Origin: Variovorax beijingensis
GTDB lineage: Bacteria > Pseudomonadota > Gammaproteobacteria > Burkholderiales > Burkholderiaceae_C
DNA: 64,000 bases
Direction of reading: 5' to 3'
Assembly (NCBI RefSeq): GCF_003951285.1
Contig: NZ_RXFQ01000010.1
Span: 62,001 to 126,000 of the forward strand
Shown here: positions 53,332-63,663 of the stretch, piece by piece
Numbering within the stretch: position 1 is the stretch's first letter
How the letters are laid out: every line of letters starts with the position of its first letter
Made by a program: the position numbers and the translations under genes
Notes under the pieces: model-generated
Databases searched by the model: none
Seen by the model: only the letters and a program-made list of their open reading frames with translations
What the model was told of the DNA's origin: nothing

Positions 53332-55365
53332 TCAGGGAAGATCCTTGTTGGGTTCGGGTTCCGCCGCGTCGCGCGGGCCCACGCGGCCCAGGCGCTCCTT
53401 CAGCGACTGCGGACGCCCGCTGATCAGCGCGGCGTAGTTGGTGGTGTTGGCCAGCACCTTCTTCACATAGTCGCGCGTTTCGTTGAAGGGCACGTTCTCG
53501 GCCCAGATCGCGGCTTCCATCACCGGGCCGTTGCGCCAGCTGCGCGGCCGGCCGGGGCCGGCGTTGTAGGCGGCCGCGGCCAGCGCCATGGAACCGTCGA
53601 AGTCGTCGAGCGCGAGCTTCAGGTAGTTGGTGCCGATGGTGATGTTGGTCTCATGGTCGTTGATCTGCCCGGGCGTGAAGCCGGCCAGGCCGATCTTGCG
53701 TGCGGTCCAGCGCGCGGTGGCGGGCATGACCTGCATCAGGCCCGAGGCGCCGACGCCCGAGCGCGCATCCATGATGAAGCGGCTTTCCTGGCGGATCAGG
53801 CCGTAGACATAGGCCGGGTCGAGCCCGATGTCCTGGCTCCTGCGCAGCACCGTGTCGTGGAACGGCATGGGAAAGCGCTGCTCGACGTCGATCACGCCCT
53901 TGGTGCGCTCGCTGGTGTTGATGCAGCGGTCCCACACCTCGCGCTGGCAGGCGAAGTCGGCCGCGGCCAGCAGCGCGCGGTCGTCCATGCCGCCCTTGTC
54001 GTGCAGGTTGGTGGCGTAGTTCCATTCGCGCGTGCCCTCGGAGCGCAGGCCGATCGCAATGGCGTAGAGCGCGCGGTTGAGCGCGATGTTGCTGCGCGCG
54101 GCGTTCTTCTCTTCGGGTGTGAGCGGCGCCGGACGCGTGGGCGCCACGGTGCGCTGGCCGAGTTCCTCCAGCGCCAGCATCTCGTAGAAGCCGCGGGTGC
54201 CCGCAATGCTCTGGTAGAGCTCGCGCGCCTGCGCGCGGCGGTCGTCGCCGCCCGCCGCGCTGAGTGCGCGCGCCTTCCAGTAGACCCAGGTCGGCTCCAG
54301 CTGGGCGGTTTCGCTCATGGCGTTGATGGCGGGCGCCACCTCCTTCCACTGGCCGGTGCGCAGCGCGGCGCGCACGCGCCATCCAAGCATGTCGTCGGAC
54401 AGGTCGCCGTTCTTCGTGACGTTGGCGAAGTAGCTGCCGGCCAGCGGCGAGAGCTTGTTGGCGGCCTGCCGGCCGATGGTGCCCCAGAGCCAGTTGCGCT
54501 CCTCGGCCGAGAGCATCGGCCCCCATTTGCTGTCGAGCTGGGTGGCGGCCTGCTCCGGGTCGGCCATGGCGATCTTGATGAGCGCCAGCACCACCAGTTC
54601 CTTGCGCGACTTGGCGGCCACGAAGGCGCGGCCGGCCAGGAACTTGGCCGCGCTGGCGTTGAGCTCCTCGAACAGCGGCAGCGCATCGGGCGCGGCAATG
54701 GTCACGGCGCCGCGCGCGGCCTGCGGGCGGTTGGCCTCCATGGCCAGGCGGGCCTTCTTCCAGGCGTCGTTGGGCGACAGCAGGCGGGCCGCGACCAGGC
54801 GGTCGGCCGCGGTGAGGCAGCCGTCGTCCGCATCCTTCTGGGCGAACCAGTTGCGGCGCACCTCGTGGGCCTGGGCCTGGGTCGTGCTGCCGGACTGCAG
54901 GGCCTCGACCAGGATCGCATAGCAGCGCACCTGCGGATCGTCGCCCATGCGAAAGCCCGCCAGCGCGGAGGAAAAGCCGTCCCAGTCGCGGCGCTGGCCC
55001 AGCAGCAGCAGCCAGTCGTTGCGCAGCCGGTCTTCCTGGTAGGTGCCGGGATAGCGGGCGAAGAAGTCCTGCACCTCGTTCGGCGCGGCTTCCTGCAGGC
55101 GGGCCTTGAGTTCCCAGTAGGCGGCCCAGGGTTCGAGCGCATGGCCGCGCGCCTGCGGCAGCAGGGCCGCGAGCCGGCCCTTGTCGCCGCGCTGGAAGGC
55201 CTGCTTCATCTGCATCAGCACGTCGTCGTTGCTGTTGTTGGCCTGTGCGGCGGCGGGCTGCTGCGAAAGCAGTGCGGCGGCTGCCAGGACGGCGGAAAAA
55301 ACCAGCGCGGACGCTGCATTGCGCGGGCGATGGCGCATGGGTGCCAAAATGCTTGGGAACTGCAT
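53332..55365 (-). CDS. slt: soluble lytic murein transglycosylase
   Basis: 677 residues. After a signal peptide (ASALVFSAVLAAAALLSQQPAAAQA) comes the long superhelical U-domain and a C-terminal lysozyme-like domain with GLIRQESRFIMDARSGVGASGLMQVMPATA (catalytic Glu in RQES) and AAYNAGPGRPRSW. It cleaves peptidoglycan in the periplasm to 1,6-anhydro products, the substrates recycled by AmpD and Mpl. The ATG at 55365 starts MQFPSILAPM; the ATG at 55338 (MRHRPRN) would put the signal peptide nearer the N-terminus and is equally likely. Divergent from the 5-FCL gene. Confidence 0.92.
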   Translation of the reverse strand: MQFPSILAPMRHRPRNAASALVFSAVLAAAALLSQQPAAAQANNSNDDVLMQMKQAFQRGDKGRLAALLPQARGHALEPWAAYWELKARLQEAAPNEVQDFFARYPGTYQEDRLRNDWLLLLGQRRDWDGFSSALAGFRMGDDPQVRCYAILVEALQSGSTTQAQAHEVRRNWFAQKDADDGCLTAADRLVAARLLSPNDAWKKARLAMEANRPQAARGAVTIAAPDALPLFEELNASAAKFLAGRAFVAAKSRKELVVLALIKIAMADPEQAATQLDSKWGPMLSAEERNWLWGTIGRQAANKLSPLAGSYFANVTKNGDLSDDMLGWRVRAALRTGQWKEVAPAINAMSETAQLEPTWVYWKARALSAAGGDDRRAQARELYQSIAGTRGFYEMLALEELGQRTVAPTRPAPLTPEEKNAARSNIALNRALYAIAIGLRSEGTREWNYATNLHDKGGMDDRALLAAADFACQREVWDRCINTSERTKGVIDVEQRFPMPFHDTVLRRSQDIGLDPAYVYGLIRQESRFIMDARSGVGASGLMQVMPATARWTARKIGLAGFTPGQINDHETNITIGTNYLKLALDDFDGSMALAAAAYNAGPGRPRSWRNGPVMEAAIWAENVPFNETRDYVKKVLANTTNYAALISGRPQSLKERLGRVGPRDAAEPEPNKDLP

Positions 55366-55374
55366 CGGGGGATT

Positions 55375-55992
55375 ATGGACAAGTCAAAGGATGCCGACAC
55401 CTCGGCGACCACGAGTTTTCTCAAGGATCAGGTGAGAAAAGCACTGATCGAGCAGCGCCTGGCCATGCCCGACCGGCTCGCCAGGGCCGACCTGCTGCAG
55501 CGCGTGATGCGGATCTGGCTGGTCGGCCGGCCCGACACCGTGATCGGCGCCTACTGGCCGATCAAGGGCGAGTTCGATCCGCTGCCCGCGCTGCACCGCT
55601 GGAAGGAGGACGGCGAGCTGATCGACGAGCCGCAGCGCCGCCGCATCGGGCTGCCGGTGATGAACAAGGTCCACAAGACGCTGACCTTCCATGCCTGGTA
55701 TCCGGGCTGCCAGATGGAGGAAGACGCCTACGGCATTCCCAAGCCCAAGGACACCGAGCTGATCGTGCCCACGCTGCTGTTCGTGCCCTGCGTGGGTTAC
55801 AGCGCCGGCGGCTACCGGCTGGGCTACGGCGGCGGTTTCTACGACCGCACGCTGGCCGCGCTGGAGCCGCGCCCGTTCACGGTGGGGCTGGGCTTCACCA
55901 ACGGTTTCCTCGAAGACTTCGAGCCCGAGGCGCACGACCTGCCGCTGGACGCCATCCTCAACGACAACGGCGTGGTCTGGCCAACGTCCTGA
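55375..55992 (+). CDS. ygfA: 5-formyltetrahydrofolate cyclo-ligase
   Basis: 205 residues. IGAYWPIKGEFDPLPAL, IPKPKDTELIVPTLLFVPCVGYSAGGYRLGYGGGFYDRTLA is the ATP- and folate-binding core of 5-FCL. It converts 5-formyl-THF back to 5,10-methenyl-THF. The ATG at 55375 follows CGGGGG, but the start of the divergent slt gene is only 9 bp away, so both mRNAs must have very short leaders or start inside the other gene. It converges on the LysR gene, 6 bp between stops. Confidence 0.93.
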   Translation: MDKSKDADTSATTSFLKDQVRKALIEQRLAMPDRLARADLLQRVMRIWLVGRPDTVIGAYWPIKGEFDPLPALHRWKEDGELIDEPQRRRIGLPVMNKVHKTLTFHAWYPGCQMEEDAYGIPKPKDTELIVPTLLFVPCVGYSAGGYRLGYGGGFYDRTLAALEPRPFTVGLGFTNGFLEDFEPEAHDLPLDAILNDNGVVWPTS

Positions 55993-55998
55993 GCAGGT

Positions 55999-57003
55999 TC
56001 AGTCGATGTTGTCCACGGTGTCCGGATCGGGCACCTCGCCGATGGTCTCGCGCGTGGTGATGGCCTGCACCTGCAGCCAGTCCCAGAAGGCCTTGATTTC
56101 GGGCCGCAGCGCATTGCGCGGCCCGGCGATGAGCCAGTAGCCCATCGGCGAATCCATGCGGTGCTGCGGCAGCACCTCCACCAGGTCGCCGTTGGCCAGG
56201 CTTTCGGCAATGAGCGAACTGCGCGCCAGCGTCACGCCCTGGCCGGTGAGCGCGGCCTGCACCATCTGGTAGGCGTAGTTGAAATAGAGCCAGCGCTTGG
56301 GCTGCGCGCGTTCCAGGCCATTGACCTCGAACCAGCGCCGCCAGGTCAGCCATTCGAGGTGCGTGCGGTGCGCGTCTCCGGCTTCGATCAGCGTGAAGCC
56401 CGTGATGTCGGCAGGCGTCTTGATGGGCGGGCTGCTCTTGAGCAGCCAGGGGCTCGCCACCGGCGTGAGGGTTTCGCCGAACAGCCGCACGGCCGTGGAC
56501 GGCATGGCTTCGCGCGTGCCGTAGCGCAGCGCGATGTCGACGTCCGCCACTTCCAGGTCGACCGCCACGTCGCTGGCGTCGATGCGGATGTCGATCTCGG
56601 GGTTGTCGCGCTGGAAGGCCTCGAGCCGCGGGATCAGCCACATCGATGCGAAAGACGCAAAGGTGGTGAGTGACACGCTCTTGCGTCCCGCGCTCTGGCG
56701 GATCTGGCGCACGGCCGTGTCGATGCGCGGCAGCGACTGCTGCACCGCGAGCAGCAGCTGCGCTCCCGCGCTCGTGAGCTCCACCGCCCGCGTGTGGCGC
56801 AGGAACAGCGCCACGCCCACTTCTTCCTCGAGCGACTGGATCTGGCGGCTCACGGCGGACTGGGTGAGCGCCATTTCTTCGGCGGCGGCGCGGAAGTTGA
56901 GATGGCGCGCCACCGCCTCGAAGGCGCGCAGGTGCCCGGCCGAAATGGGGCGGGAGCGCAGGTGGGTTTGCGAATGCTGCATGGATGGGGGCGTGGGCGG
57001 CAT
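55999..57003 (-). CDS. LysR-family transcription regulator (GcvA-like)
   Basis: 334 residues. Winged-helix domain ISAGHLRAFEAVARHLNFRAAAEEMALTQSAVSRQIQSLEEEVG, then the periplasmic-binding-like effector domain (LTTFASFASMWLIPRLEAF, DVDIALRYGTREAMPSTAVRLFGE) of the GcvA subgroup. Start at 57003; an ATG at 56982 is a possible alternative. It is divergent from the DUF2917 gene, its most likely target; the effector is unknown. Confidence 0.9.
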   Translation of the reverse strand: MPPTPPSMQHSQTHLRSRPISAGHLRAFEAVARHLNFRAAAEEMALTQSAVSRQIQSLEEEVGVALFLRHTRAVELTSAGAQLLLAVQQSLPRIDTAVRQIRQSAGRKSVSLTTFASFASMWLIPRLEAFQRDNPEIDIRIDASDVAVDLEVADVDIALRYGTREAMPSTAVRLFGETLTPVASPWLLKSSPPIKTPADITGFTLIEAGDAHRTHLEWLTWRRWFEVNGLERAQPKRWLYFNYAYQMVQAALTGQGVTLARSSLIAESLANGDLVEVLPQHRMDSPMGYWLIAGPRNALRPEIKAFWDWLQVQAITTRETIGEVPDPDTVDNID

Positions 57004-57147
57004 CGGTCGATTGATGCGATTTCGGAATCAGCAGGCTACCTCGTTTTCATTGGACTGCCAACGCCGTGCAAACGATCATTCATTCCCGAACTGCGCTATT
57101 GCCTCTGTCTTGTCATCGCACTTCGGCAACGCCCAAGGAGTTTCATC

Positions 57148-57468
57148 ATGTCCACCGCCGTCTGCACCACCGAATCGCTTGCTTCCCTGCCGTCCTCCAC
57201 CCGCACCGCTTCCGCCGTTCCGCCGGCCGTGCGCCGCGGTGCCTGGCAGATCGCGCCCGGCGAGGCGATGAGCCTGAAGGCGCGGTCGGCCAGCGTGCTG
57301 CGGGTCAAGCAAGGCCGGGTCTGGGTCACGCCGGACGCCACGTCCGCCAGCGCCAGCGAAGACCTGGTGCTCGCTCCGGGCGAATCGCTGAACGTGGCCG
57401 CGGGCCAGCGCATCGTCATGGAAGCGTGGGATGGCTACGGTGCCACCTACTCGTGGGACCAGGCCTGA
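57148..57468 (+). CDS. DUF2917 protein
   Basis: 106 residues. GAWQIAPGEAMSLKARSASVLRVKQGRVWVTPDATS...EDLVLAPGESLNVAAGQRIVME is the cupin-like DUF2917 pattern, a small beta barrel of unknown role. AAGGAG lies 7 nt before the ATG. A terminator follows 25 bp after the stop. Confidence 0.85.
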   Translation: MSTAVCTTESLASLPSSTRTASAVPPAVRRGAWQIAPGEAMSLKARSASVLRVKQGRVWVTPDATSASASEDLVLAPGESLNVAAGQRIVMEAWDGYGATYSWDQA

Positions 57469-57493
57469 GCGGTCATCCCTCCATGGACGCAAG

Positions 57494-57520
57494 GGCGGCT
57501 TCGGCCGCCTTTTTCTTTTT
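57494..57520 (+). terminator. terminator with UUCG tetraloop
   Basis: GGCGGC, loop TTCG, GCCGCC, then TTTTTCTTTTT: an unusually stable rho-independent terminator after the DUF2917 gene. It lies immediately beyond the 3' end of the leftward BLUF gene. Confidence 0.93.
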
Positions 57521-57924
57521 CAGCCGTTGATGTCGAAACTCGGGCGCAGGGCCAGGAAATGCGCCAGGGCGGCTTCGCCGTCCAGCGCACGGATGCCGGC
57601 CATGAGGTCGGGTCCTTCGCTTTCGGCCAGGCCCATGCCAAAGCCGCTGTAGCGGCGTGCCGCGAGCGGGCCGCGGCGGAAAACCTTGATGTCGGTGTGC
57701 CGGGGATCCTGTTCGATGCGGCGCATCAGCGTCTCCACCGCCCCGTGCGGGCCTTCGAGGTGCTGGCAGAAGCGCATGCCGTCGAAGACCAGGAGGCCGG
57801 TGATGCCGTACTGGGCATTGCGCGCGCGGGCCTGGGTCACGATCGAACCCACGGTGGCCGGCGGCAGGTCCGGCGTGAGCATGCTGCAATAGAAGACTTC
57901 GTGGAGAGCTTGCTTTTCTGTCAT
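57520..57924 (-). CDS. BLUF-domain blue-light sensor protein
   Basis: 134 residues. The flavin-site residues of BLUF proteins fall at Tyr12 (VFYCSML), Asn36 (ARNAQYGITGLL) and Gln54 (RFCQHLEGP); their spacing of 24 and 18 equals that of Tyr21, Asn45 and Gln63 of AppA. The Met106 equivalent is Met97, while the Trp104 position is Phe95. A short BLUF protein with no output domain must act by binding a partner. The ATG at 57924 is chosen for this register. Divergent from the Crp-type regulator 90 bp away. Confidence 0.9.
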   Translation of the reverse strand: MTEKQALHEVFYCSMLTPDLPPATVGSIVTQARARNAQYGITGLLVFDGMRFCQHLEGPHGAVETLMRRIEQDPRHTDIKVFRRGPLAARRYSGFGMGLAESEGPDLMAGIRALDGEAALAHFLALRPSFDING

Positions 57925-57978
57925 GCGTTCGGAAGCGAAAGGCGTGCGAAGTGTATGAATCTCCCGGGCCGTGCGAAA

Positions 57979-57990
57979 TGTCAAAAGACA
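57979..57990. promoter_or_regulatory. TGTC-N4-GACA palindrome between BLUF and Crp-type genes
   Basis: TGTC-AAAA-GACA lies in the 90-bp divergent gap; its leftward strand contains a perfect TTGACA -35. TATAGT (58004-58009) ends 5 nt before the GTG of the Crp-type gene and could give a leaderless mRNA. The palindrome is a candidate autoregulatory operator. Confidence 0.45.
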
Positions 57991-58014
57991 CAGGCCCGAA
58001 GCCTATAGTGGCGC

Positions 58015-58785
58015 GTGAAATTCGAGGACCATGCACCCCCCGCGTCGCCCCCTGTGGGCCCCCATCCCTGCGAGCGCTGTGCGCTGCGGAAGATGGAGGC
58101 CTTCCTGCCGGTGGCGCCGCAAGAGCTCGAAGCCATCGCATCCTTCAGGGCCGGCTCCCGCCGCGTCGCCGCCGGCGCCACCATCGTCGACGAGCACCGG
58201 CCGAGCGCCGAGCTGTTCACGCTCTATGCCGGATGGGCCTTTCGCTACAAGACGCTGAGCGACGGCCGGCGCCAGATCCTGAGCTTTCTGCTGCCCGGCG
58301 ACTTCATCGGCCTGCAGGACGAGTTTGCCGACGGCCACACGCATGGCGTGGAGGCCGCCAGCGAGGTCACGCTCTGCGCGTTTCCGCGCGGCAGGCTCTG
58401 GGAACTGTTCCATGCCCAGCCGAAGCTCGGCTACGACATCACCTGGCTGGCCGCGCGCGAGGAAAAGCTGGTGGACGACAACCTGGTGACCACGGGCCGC
58501 CGCAACGCGGCCGAGCGCGTGGCCATGCTGCTGATGCACCTGTACCGCCGGGCCCAGCGCGTGGGCATGGTGCGCGACGGCTGGGTCGAGTTTCCGTTCA
58601 ACCAGCAGCACCTGGCCGATGCGCTGGGACTGTCGCTGGTGCACACCAACAAGACGCTGCGCCGGCTGCAGAGCCTGGGGCTCTACAAGCTCGAGGCGGG
58701 CTGGCTGCGCATCCTGGAGCCTCGTGCGCTCGAGGCGCTGGGGGACTATTTCGAGCGGCCGATGCGGCCGATGCCGCTGATCTAG
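58015..58785 (+). CDS. Crp/Fnr-family transcription regulator
   Basis: 256 residues from a GTG at 58015. Cyclic-nucleotide-binding-like barrel (LEAIASFRAGSRRVAAGATIVDEHRPSAELFTLYAGWAFRY, ILSFLLPGDFIGL), long dimerisation helix, and a C-terminal helix-turn-helix (NQQHLADALGLSLVHTNKTLRRLQSLGLY). The N-terminal HPCERCALRKM has two cysteines but not the four of Fnr, so iron-sulfur sensing is not supported. Paired head-to-head with a BLUF photosensor, it may be involved in light- or redox-responsive control. Confidence 0.9.
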   Translation: MKFEDHAPPASPPVGPHPCERCALRKMEAFLPVAPQELEAIASFRAGSRRVAAGATIVDEHRPSAELFTLYAGWAFRYKTLSDGRRQILSFLLPGDFIGLQDEFADGHTHGVEAASEVTLCAFPRGRLWELFHAQPKLGYDITWLAAREEKLVDDNLVTTGRRNAAERVAMLLMHLYRRAQRVGMVRDGWVEFPFNQQHLADALGLSLVHTNKTLRRLQSLGLYKLEAGWLRILEPRALEALGDYFERPMRPMPLI

Positions 58786-59655
58786 CTAGCGCGCGGCGAC
58801 CAGCTGCCGCAGGTCGTCCTGGTAGGCCTGCAGCCGGCGCACCGCCTGCTCCCGCTGGCTGGCGCTGGTGGTGTTGTGAAGCGCGGCCAGGTTGCGGCAG
58901 CCTTCCTGCAACAGGGCCTGCTGGTGATCGCGCCAGGGGCCGGGCGGCGGCTCCGCGATGCGCATCACGTAGGCATGGATGGCCGCGCGCGCCTCGGCCG
59001 CGGAGGGCCTGGCGGCGTTGAAGCCGCGCAGCAGCTGCAGCGCCTCCTGCTGGCGCTGGCGGCGCTCGGCGTCGGCCAGCCGCGGGTCGAACACCGATTG
59101 CGCCACCTGCCGCCGCAGCAGGTCGCGCTGCTCCGGGTTCAGCCGGCCATAGAAATCCTCCAGCCGGTCGAGGAAGCGGTCGTAGCGCTTTTCCTGCACA
59201 TCGGCGGCGCTGCGCTCGAGCCAGTCCTTGCGGTAGTCGGCATTGTTCTTCGCGTACTTGCGCTCGAGCTGCTGCAGCTGTGCCTCGGTCAGGCTCAATG
59301 CCAGCTCGGTGCCCGCCGGCTCGGCGCGTTCGGCGACCGCCAGCAGGCGCTCGCGGATCTGGTCCGCCATGCGGCAGGCCTGGGCCGCGGTGGCGTCGCG
59401 CGGCGCCAGGGCCTGGGCTTCCTGCAGCAGGCCGGCGATCCGCGGCAGCTCGTTCCGGCGGTGCCAGCTCAGCAGCTGCGCGAGCTCGTCGCGCACCTTG
59501 GGCGTCTGCGAGCCGTCGAAGTCAAGGTAGGTGTCGAGCCACCAATAGCTCACCTCGGGCAGGTTGTTGTAGGCCAGCCTGACCGTGCTGCAGGCCGAGA
59601 GCGCGGCGGCCACCAGCAGCGCGCCGATAATCCGCGCCAACTTGGCGCAACGCAT
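58786..59655 (-). CDS. DUF6279 lipoprotein
   Basis: 289 residues from the ATG at 59655, which gives MRCAKLARIIGALLVAAALSAC, a lipoprotein signal with LSAC lipobox. The rest is helical (VRLAYNNLPEVSYWWLDTYLDFDGSQTPKVRDEL) and matches DUF6279, of unknown role. An upstream ATG at 59673 would overlap the glmU start codon as CATG, which is why the inner start is preferred. Its stop directly abuts that of the Crp-type gene. Confidence 0.85.
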   Translation of the reverse strand: MRCAKLARIIGALLVAAALSACSTVRLAYNNLPEVSYWWLDTYLDFDGSQTPKVRDELAQLLSWHRRNELPRIAGLLQEAQALAPRDATAAQACRMADQIRERLLAVAERAEPAGTELALSLTEAQLQQLERKYAKNNADYRKDWLERSAADVQEKRYDRFLDRLEDFYGRLNPEQRDLLRRQVAQSVFDPRLADAERRQRQQEALQLLRGFNAARPSAAEARAAIHAYVMRIAEPPPGPWRDHQQALLQEGCRNLAALHNTTSASQREQAVRRLQAYQDDLRQLVAAR

Positions 59656-59671
59656 TCGGGTAGAAAGAAGC

Positions 59672-61102
59672 ATGAATCAGATTCCGCAAGACAACCAGGG
59701 ACCGGTCGACGTCGTCATCATGGCGGCCGGCAAGGGCACGCGCATGAAAAGCAGGCTGCCCAAAGTGTTGCACCGTTTGGCCGGGCGCGCATTGCTCGGG
59801 CATGTGACCGATACCGCCGCGCGCATCGGCGCGCGCCATGTGGTGGTGGTGACCGGCCACGGCGCGGCCGAGGTCGAGGCCGCCATGTCCGTCAACGCCA
59901 TCGGTGCCGCGCTGCAGTTCGCGCGGCAGGAGCCGCAGCTGGGCACCGGCCACGCGGTGCAGCAGGCCGCGCCGCTCCTGCCCGACGACGGCACGGTGCT
60001 GGTGCTGTCGGGCGATGTGCCGCTGATCGGCGAGGACACGCTGCGCGCGCTGATTGCCGCCAGCGGCGGCCGGCGGCTCGCATTGCTGACCATCGAGTTC
60101 GACGACCCCGCGGGCTACGGGCGCATCGTTCGCGCCGAAGGGCAGGCGGGCGGCGAGGTCAGGGCCATCGTCGAGCAGAAGGACGCCACCGAGGCGCAGC
60201 GCGAAATCCGCGAGATCTACAGCGGCGTGATGGCCGTGCCCGCCGCGCTGCTCAAGGGCTGGCTCTCGCGGCTGGACAACCGCAACGCCCAGGGCGAGTA
60301 CTACCTCACCGACATCGTCAAGCTGGCCGCCGCCGACGGCGTGCCCGTGGTCGCGCATGTCATTGCCGATGCGCTCCAGGTCGCCGGCATCAACAGCCCC
60401 GCGCAGCTGGCGGCGCTGGAGCGCGCCTGGCAGCTGCGGCAGGCCGATGCGCTGATGGCGCAAGGCGTGCGGCTGGCCGACCCCGCGCGCTTCGACCTGC
60501 GCGGCGCGCTGGCCTGCGAGGCCGACGTCGAGATCGACGTCAACTGCGTGTTCGAGGGCTCGGTGTTCCTGGGCGAGGGCGTGCGCATCGGCGCCCACTG
60601 CGTGATTGCCAATGCGCGCATCGAGGCGGGCGCGGTGATCCATCCCTTCACCCACATCGACGGCGAGAAGGCCGGCGTGACCGTCGGCGAAAGGGCGCTG
60701 GTCGGCCCCTTCGCGCGGCTGCGGCCGGGCGCGCAGCTGGGCGCCGAGGTGCACATCGGCAACTTCGTCGAGGTCAAGAACTCGACCCTGGCCGAGGGCG
60801 CCAAGGCCAACCACCTGGCCTACCTGGGCGACGCCAGCGTGGGCCGGCGCGTCAACTACGGCGCGGGCAGCATCACGGCCAACTACGACGGTGCCAACAA
60901 GCACCGCACCGTCATCGAGGACGACGTGCACGTGGGCAGCAACTGCGTGCTCGTGGCGCCGGTCACCATCGGCGCGGGCGGCACCATCGGGGGCGGCTCG
61001 ACGGTGAACAAGTCGACCGAGCCCGGCGCGCTCACCGTGGCGCGCGGCAAGCAGGTCAGCTTTGCGAACTGGAAGCGGCCGCAGAAACAGCCGAAGGCCT
61101 GA
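59672..61102 (+). CDS. glmU: bifunctional N-acetylglucosamine-1-P uridyltransferase / glucosamine-1-P acetyltransferase
   Basis: 476 residues. N-terminal pyrophosphorylase with VVIMAAGKGTRMKSRLPKVLH and VLSGDVPLIGEDTLRAL, then a left-handed beta-helix of hexapeptide repeats with VEVKNSTLAEGAKANHLAYLGDA and NYGAGSITANYDGANKHRT. It makes UDP-GlcNAc from glucosamine-1-P. AAAGAAG precedes the ATG. glmS, the first enzyme of the pathway, is encoded 650 bp downstream beyond an Lrp-type gene. Confidence 0.97.
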   Translation: MNQIPQDNQGPVDVVIMAAGKGTRMKSRLPKVLHRLAGRALLGHVTDTAARIGARHVVVVTGHGAAEVEAAMSVNAIGAALQFARQEPQLGTGHAVQQAAPLLPDDGTVLVLSGDVPLIGEDTLRALIAASGGRRLALLTIEFDDPAGYGRIVRAEGQAGGEVRAIVEQKDATEAQREIREIYSGVMAVPAALLKGWLSRLDNRNAQGEYYLTDIVKLAAADGVPVVAHVIADALQVAGINSPAQLAALERAWQLRQADALMAQGVRLADPARFDLRGALACEADVEIDVNCVFEGSVFLGEGVRIGAHCVIANARIEAGAVIHPFTHIDGEKAGVTVGERALVGPFARLRPGAQLGAEVHIGNFVEVKNSTLAEGAKANHLAYLGDASVGRRVNYGAGSITANYDGANKHRTVIEDDVHVGSNCVLVAPVTIGAGGTIGGGSTVNKSTEPGALTVARGKQVSFANWKRPQKQPKA

Positions 61103-61125
61103 TCGACGCGGCCTGCCGCGGCGCC

Positions 61126-61611
61126 TCAGGGCGTGAGCGGCACCCTGGGCTCGAACTTCGCGCGCTTCAGGCTGAAGAAGGCCTTGACGTTGCGCACATT
61201 GGCGTCGGCCGTGAACAGGCGCTGCGCCAGCGCGCCGTAGTCCGGCATGTCGCGCGCCGCCACCACCAGCACGAAGTCCGGCCCCGGCGAGACGCGCCAG
61301 CATTGCTGCACGGCATCGTCGGCGATCACGCGGGCCTCGAAGGCATCGAGGGCCGCGGCGTCCTGCCGGTCCAGCGAAATCTCGACCACCGCCTGCAGGC
61401 CGTGGCCCAGCACCGCCGCGAGCCTGTCGGGCGAGAGCAGCGCGACCTGGCGCTCGATGAGCCGCTCCTGCCGCAGGCGCTGCACGCGGCGCAGGCAGGT
61501 GGGCGGCGAGATGCCCACCTCGGCGGCCAGCCGCTGGTTGGTCTGCGAGGCGTTGCGCTGGAGCGCGTCGAGCAGGCGGAGATCTATTGCATCCAGGGAA
61601 ATTGATTCCAT
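61126..61611 (-). CDS. Lrp/AsnC-family transcription regulator
   Basis: 161 residues. The ATG at 61611 (MESISLDAIDLRLL) is used; the longer frame begins at TTG. N-terminal helix-turn-helix QTNQRLAAEVGISPPTCLRRVQRLRQERLI and a C-terminal RAM effector domain (DDAVQQCWRVSPGPDFVLVVAARDMPDYGAL). It is divergent from glmS, so amino-sugar synthesis is a plausible target. The AT-rich 141-bp gap holds two dyads. Confidence 0.9.
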   Translation of the reverse strand: MESISLDAIDLRLLDALQRNASQTNQRLAAEVGISPPTCLRRVQRLRQERLIERQVALLSPDRLAAVLGHGLQAVVEISLDRQDAAALDAFEARVIADDAVQQCWRVSPGPDFVLVVAARDMPDYGALAQRLFTADANVRNVKAFFSLKRAKFEPRVPLTP

Positions 61612-61705
61612 ATTCAATTGAATTATGGAATAAAAATCGAACTACCTGAATCGATGAAAGAAAAGTTTGAAACTAGTCGAATTTTGATCGCATATTTTTT
61701 CGACT
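61612..61705. promoter_or_regulatory. AT-rich divergent control region with two dyads (Lrp-type gene / glmS)
   Basis: ATTCAATTGAAT (61612-61623) is a perfect 12-bp palindrome touching the regulator's start codon. AGTCGAA (61675-61681) and TTCGACT (61699-61705) form an inverted repeat with a 17-bp spacer before glmS. AT content is far higher than the surroundings, as usual for Lrp-type binding regions. No -10/-35 pair could be fixed with confidence. Confidence 0.5.
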
Positions 61706-61752
61706 GATTCCTACCATCGAGCCTCCTCTTCAAAATTCAAAGGCAGCTCACC

Positions 61753-63633
<1,881 letters not shown>

Positions 63634-63663
63634 GGGTCAAGCGCTTGCACCGCCCCCGATCCA

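Noticed and set aside
58015..58785. Fnr-type oxygen sensor
   Set aside because: Only two N-terminal cysteines are present instead of the set needed for a 4Fe-4S cluster.
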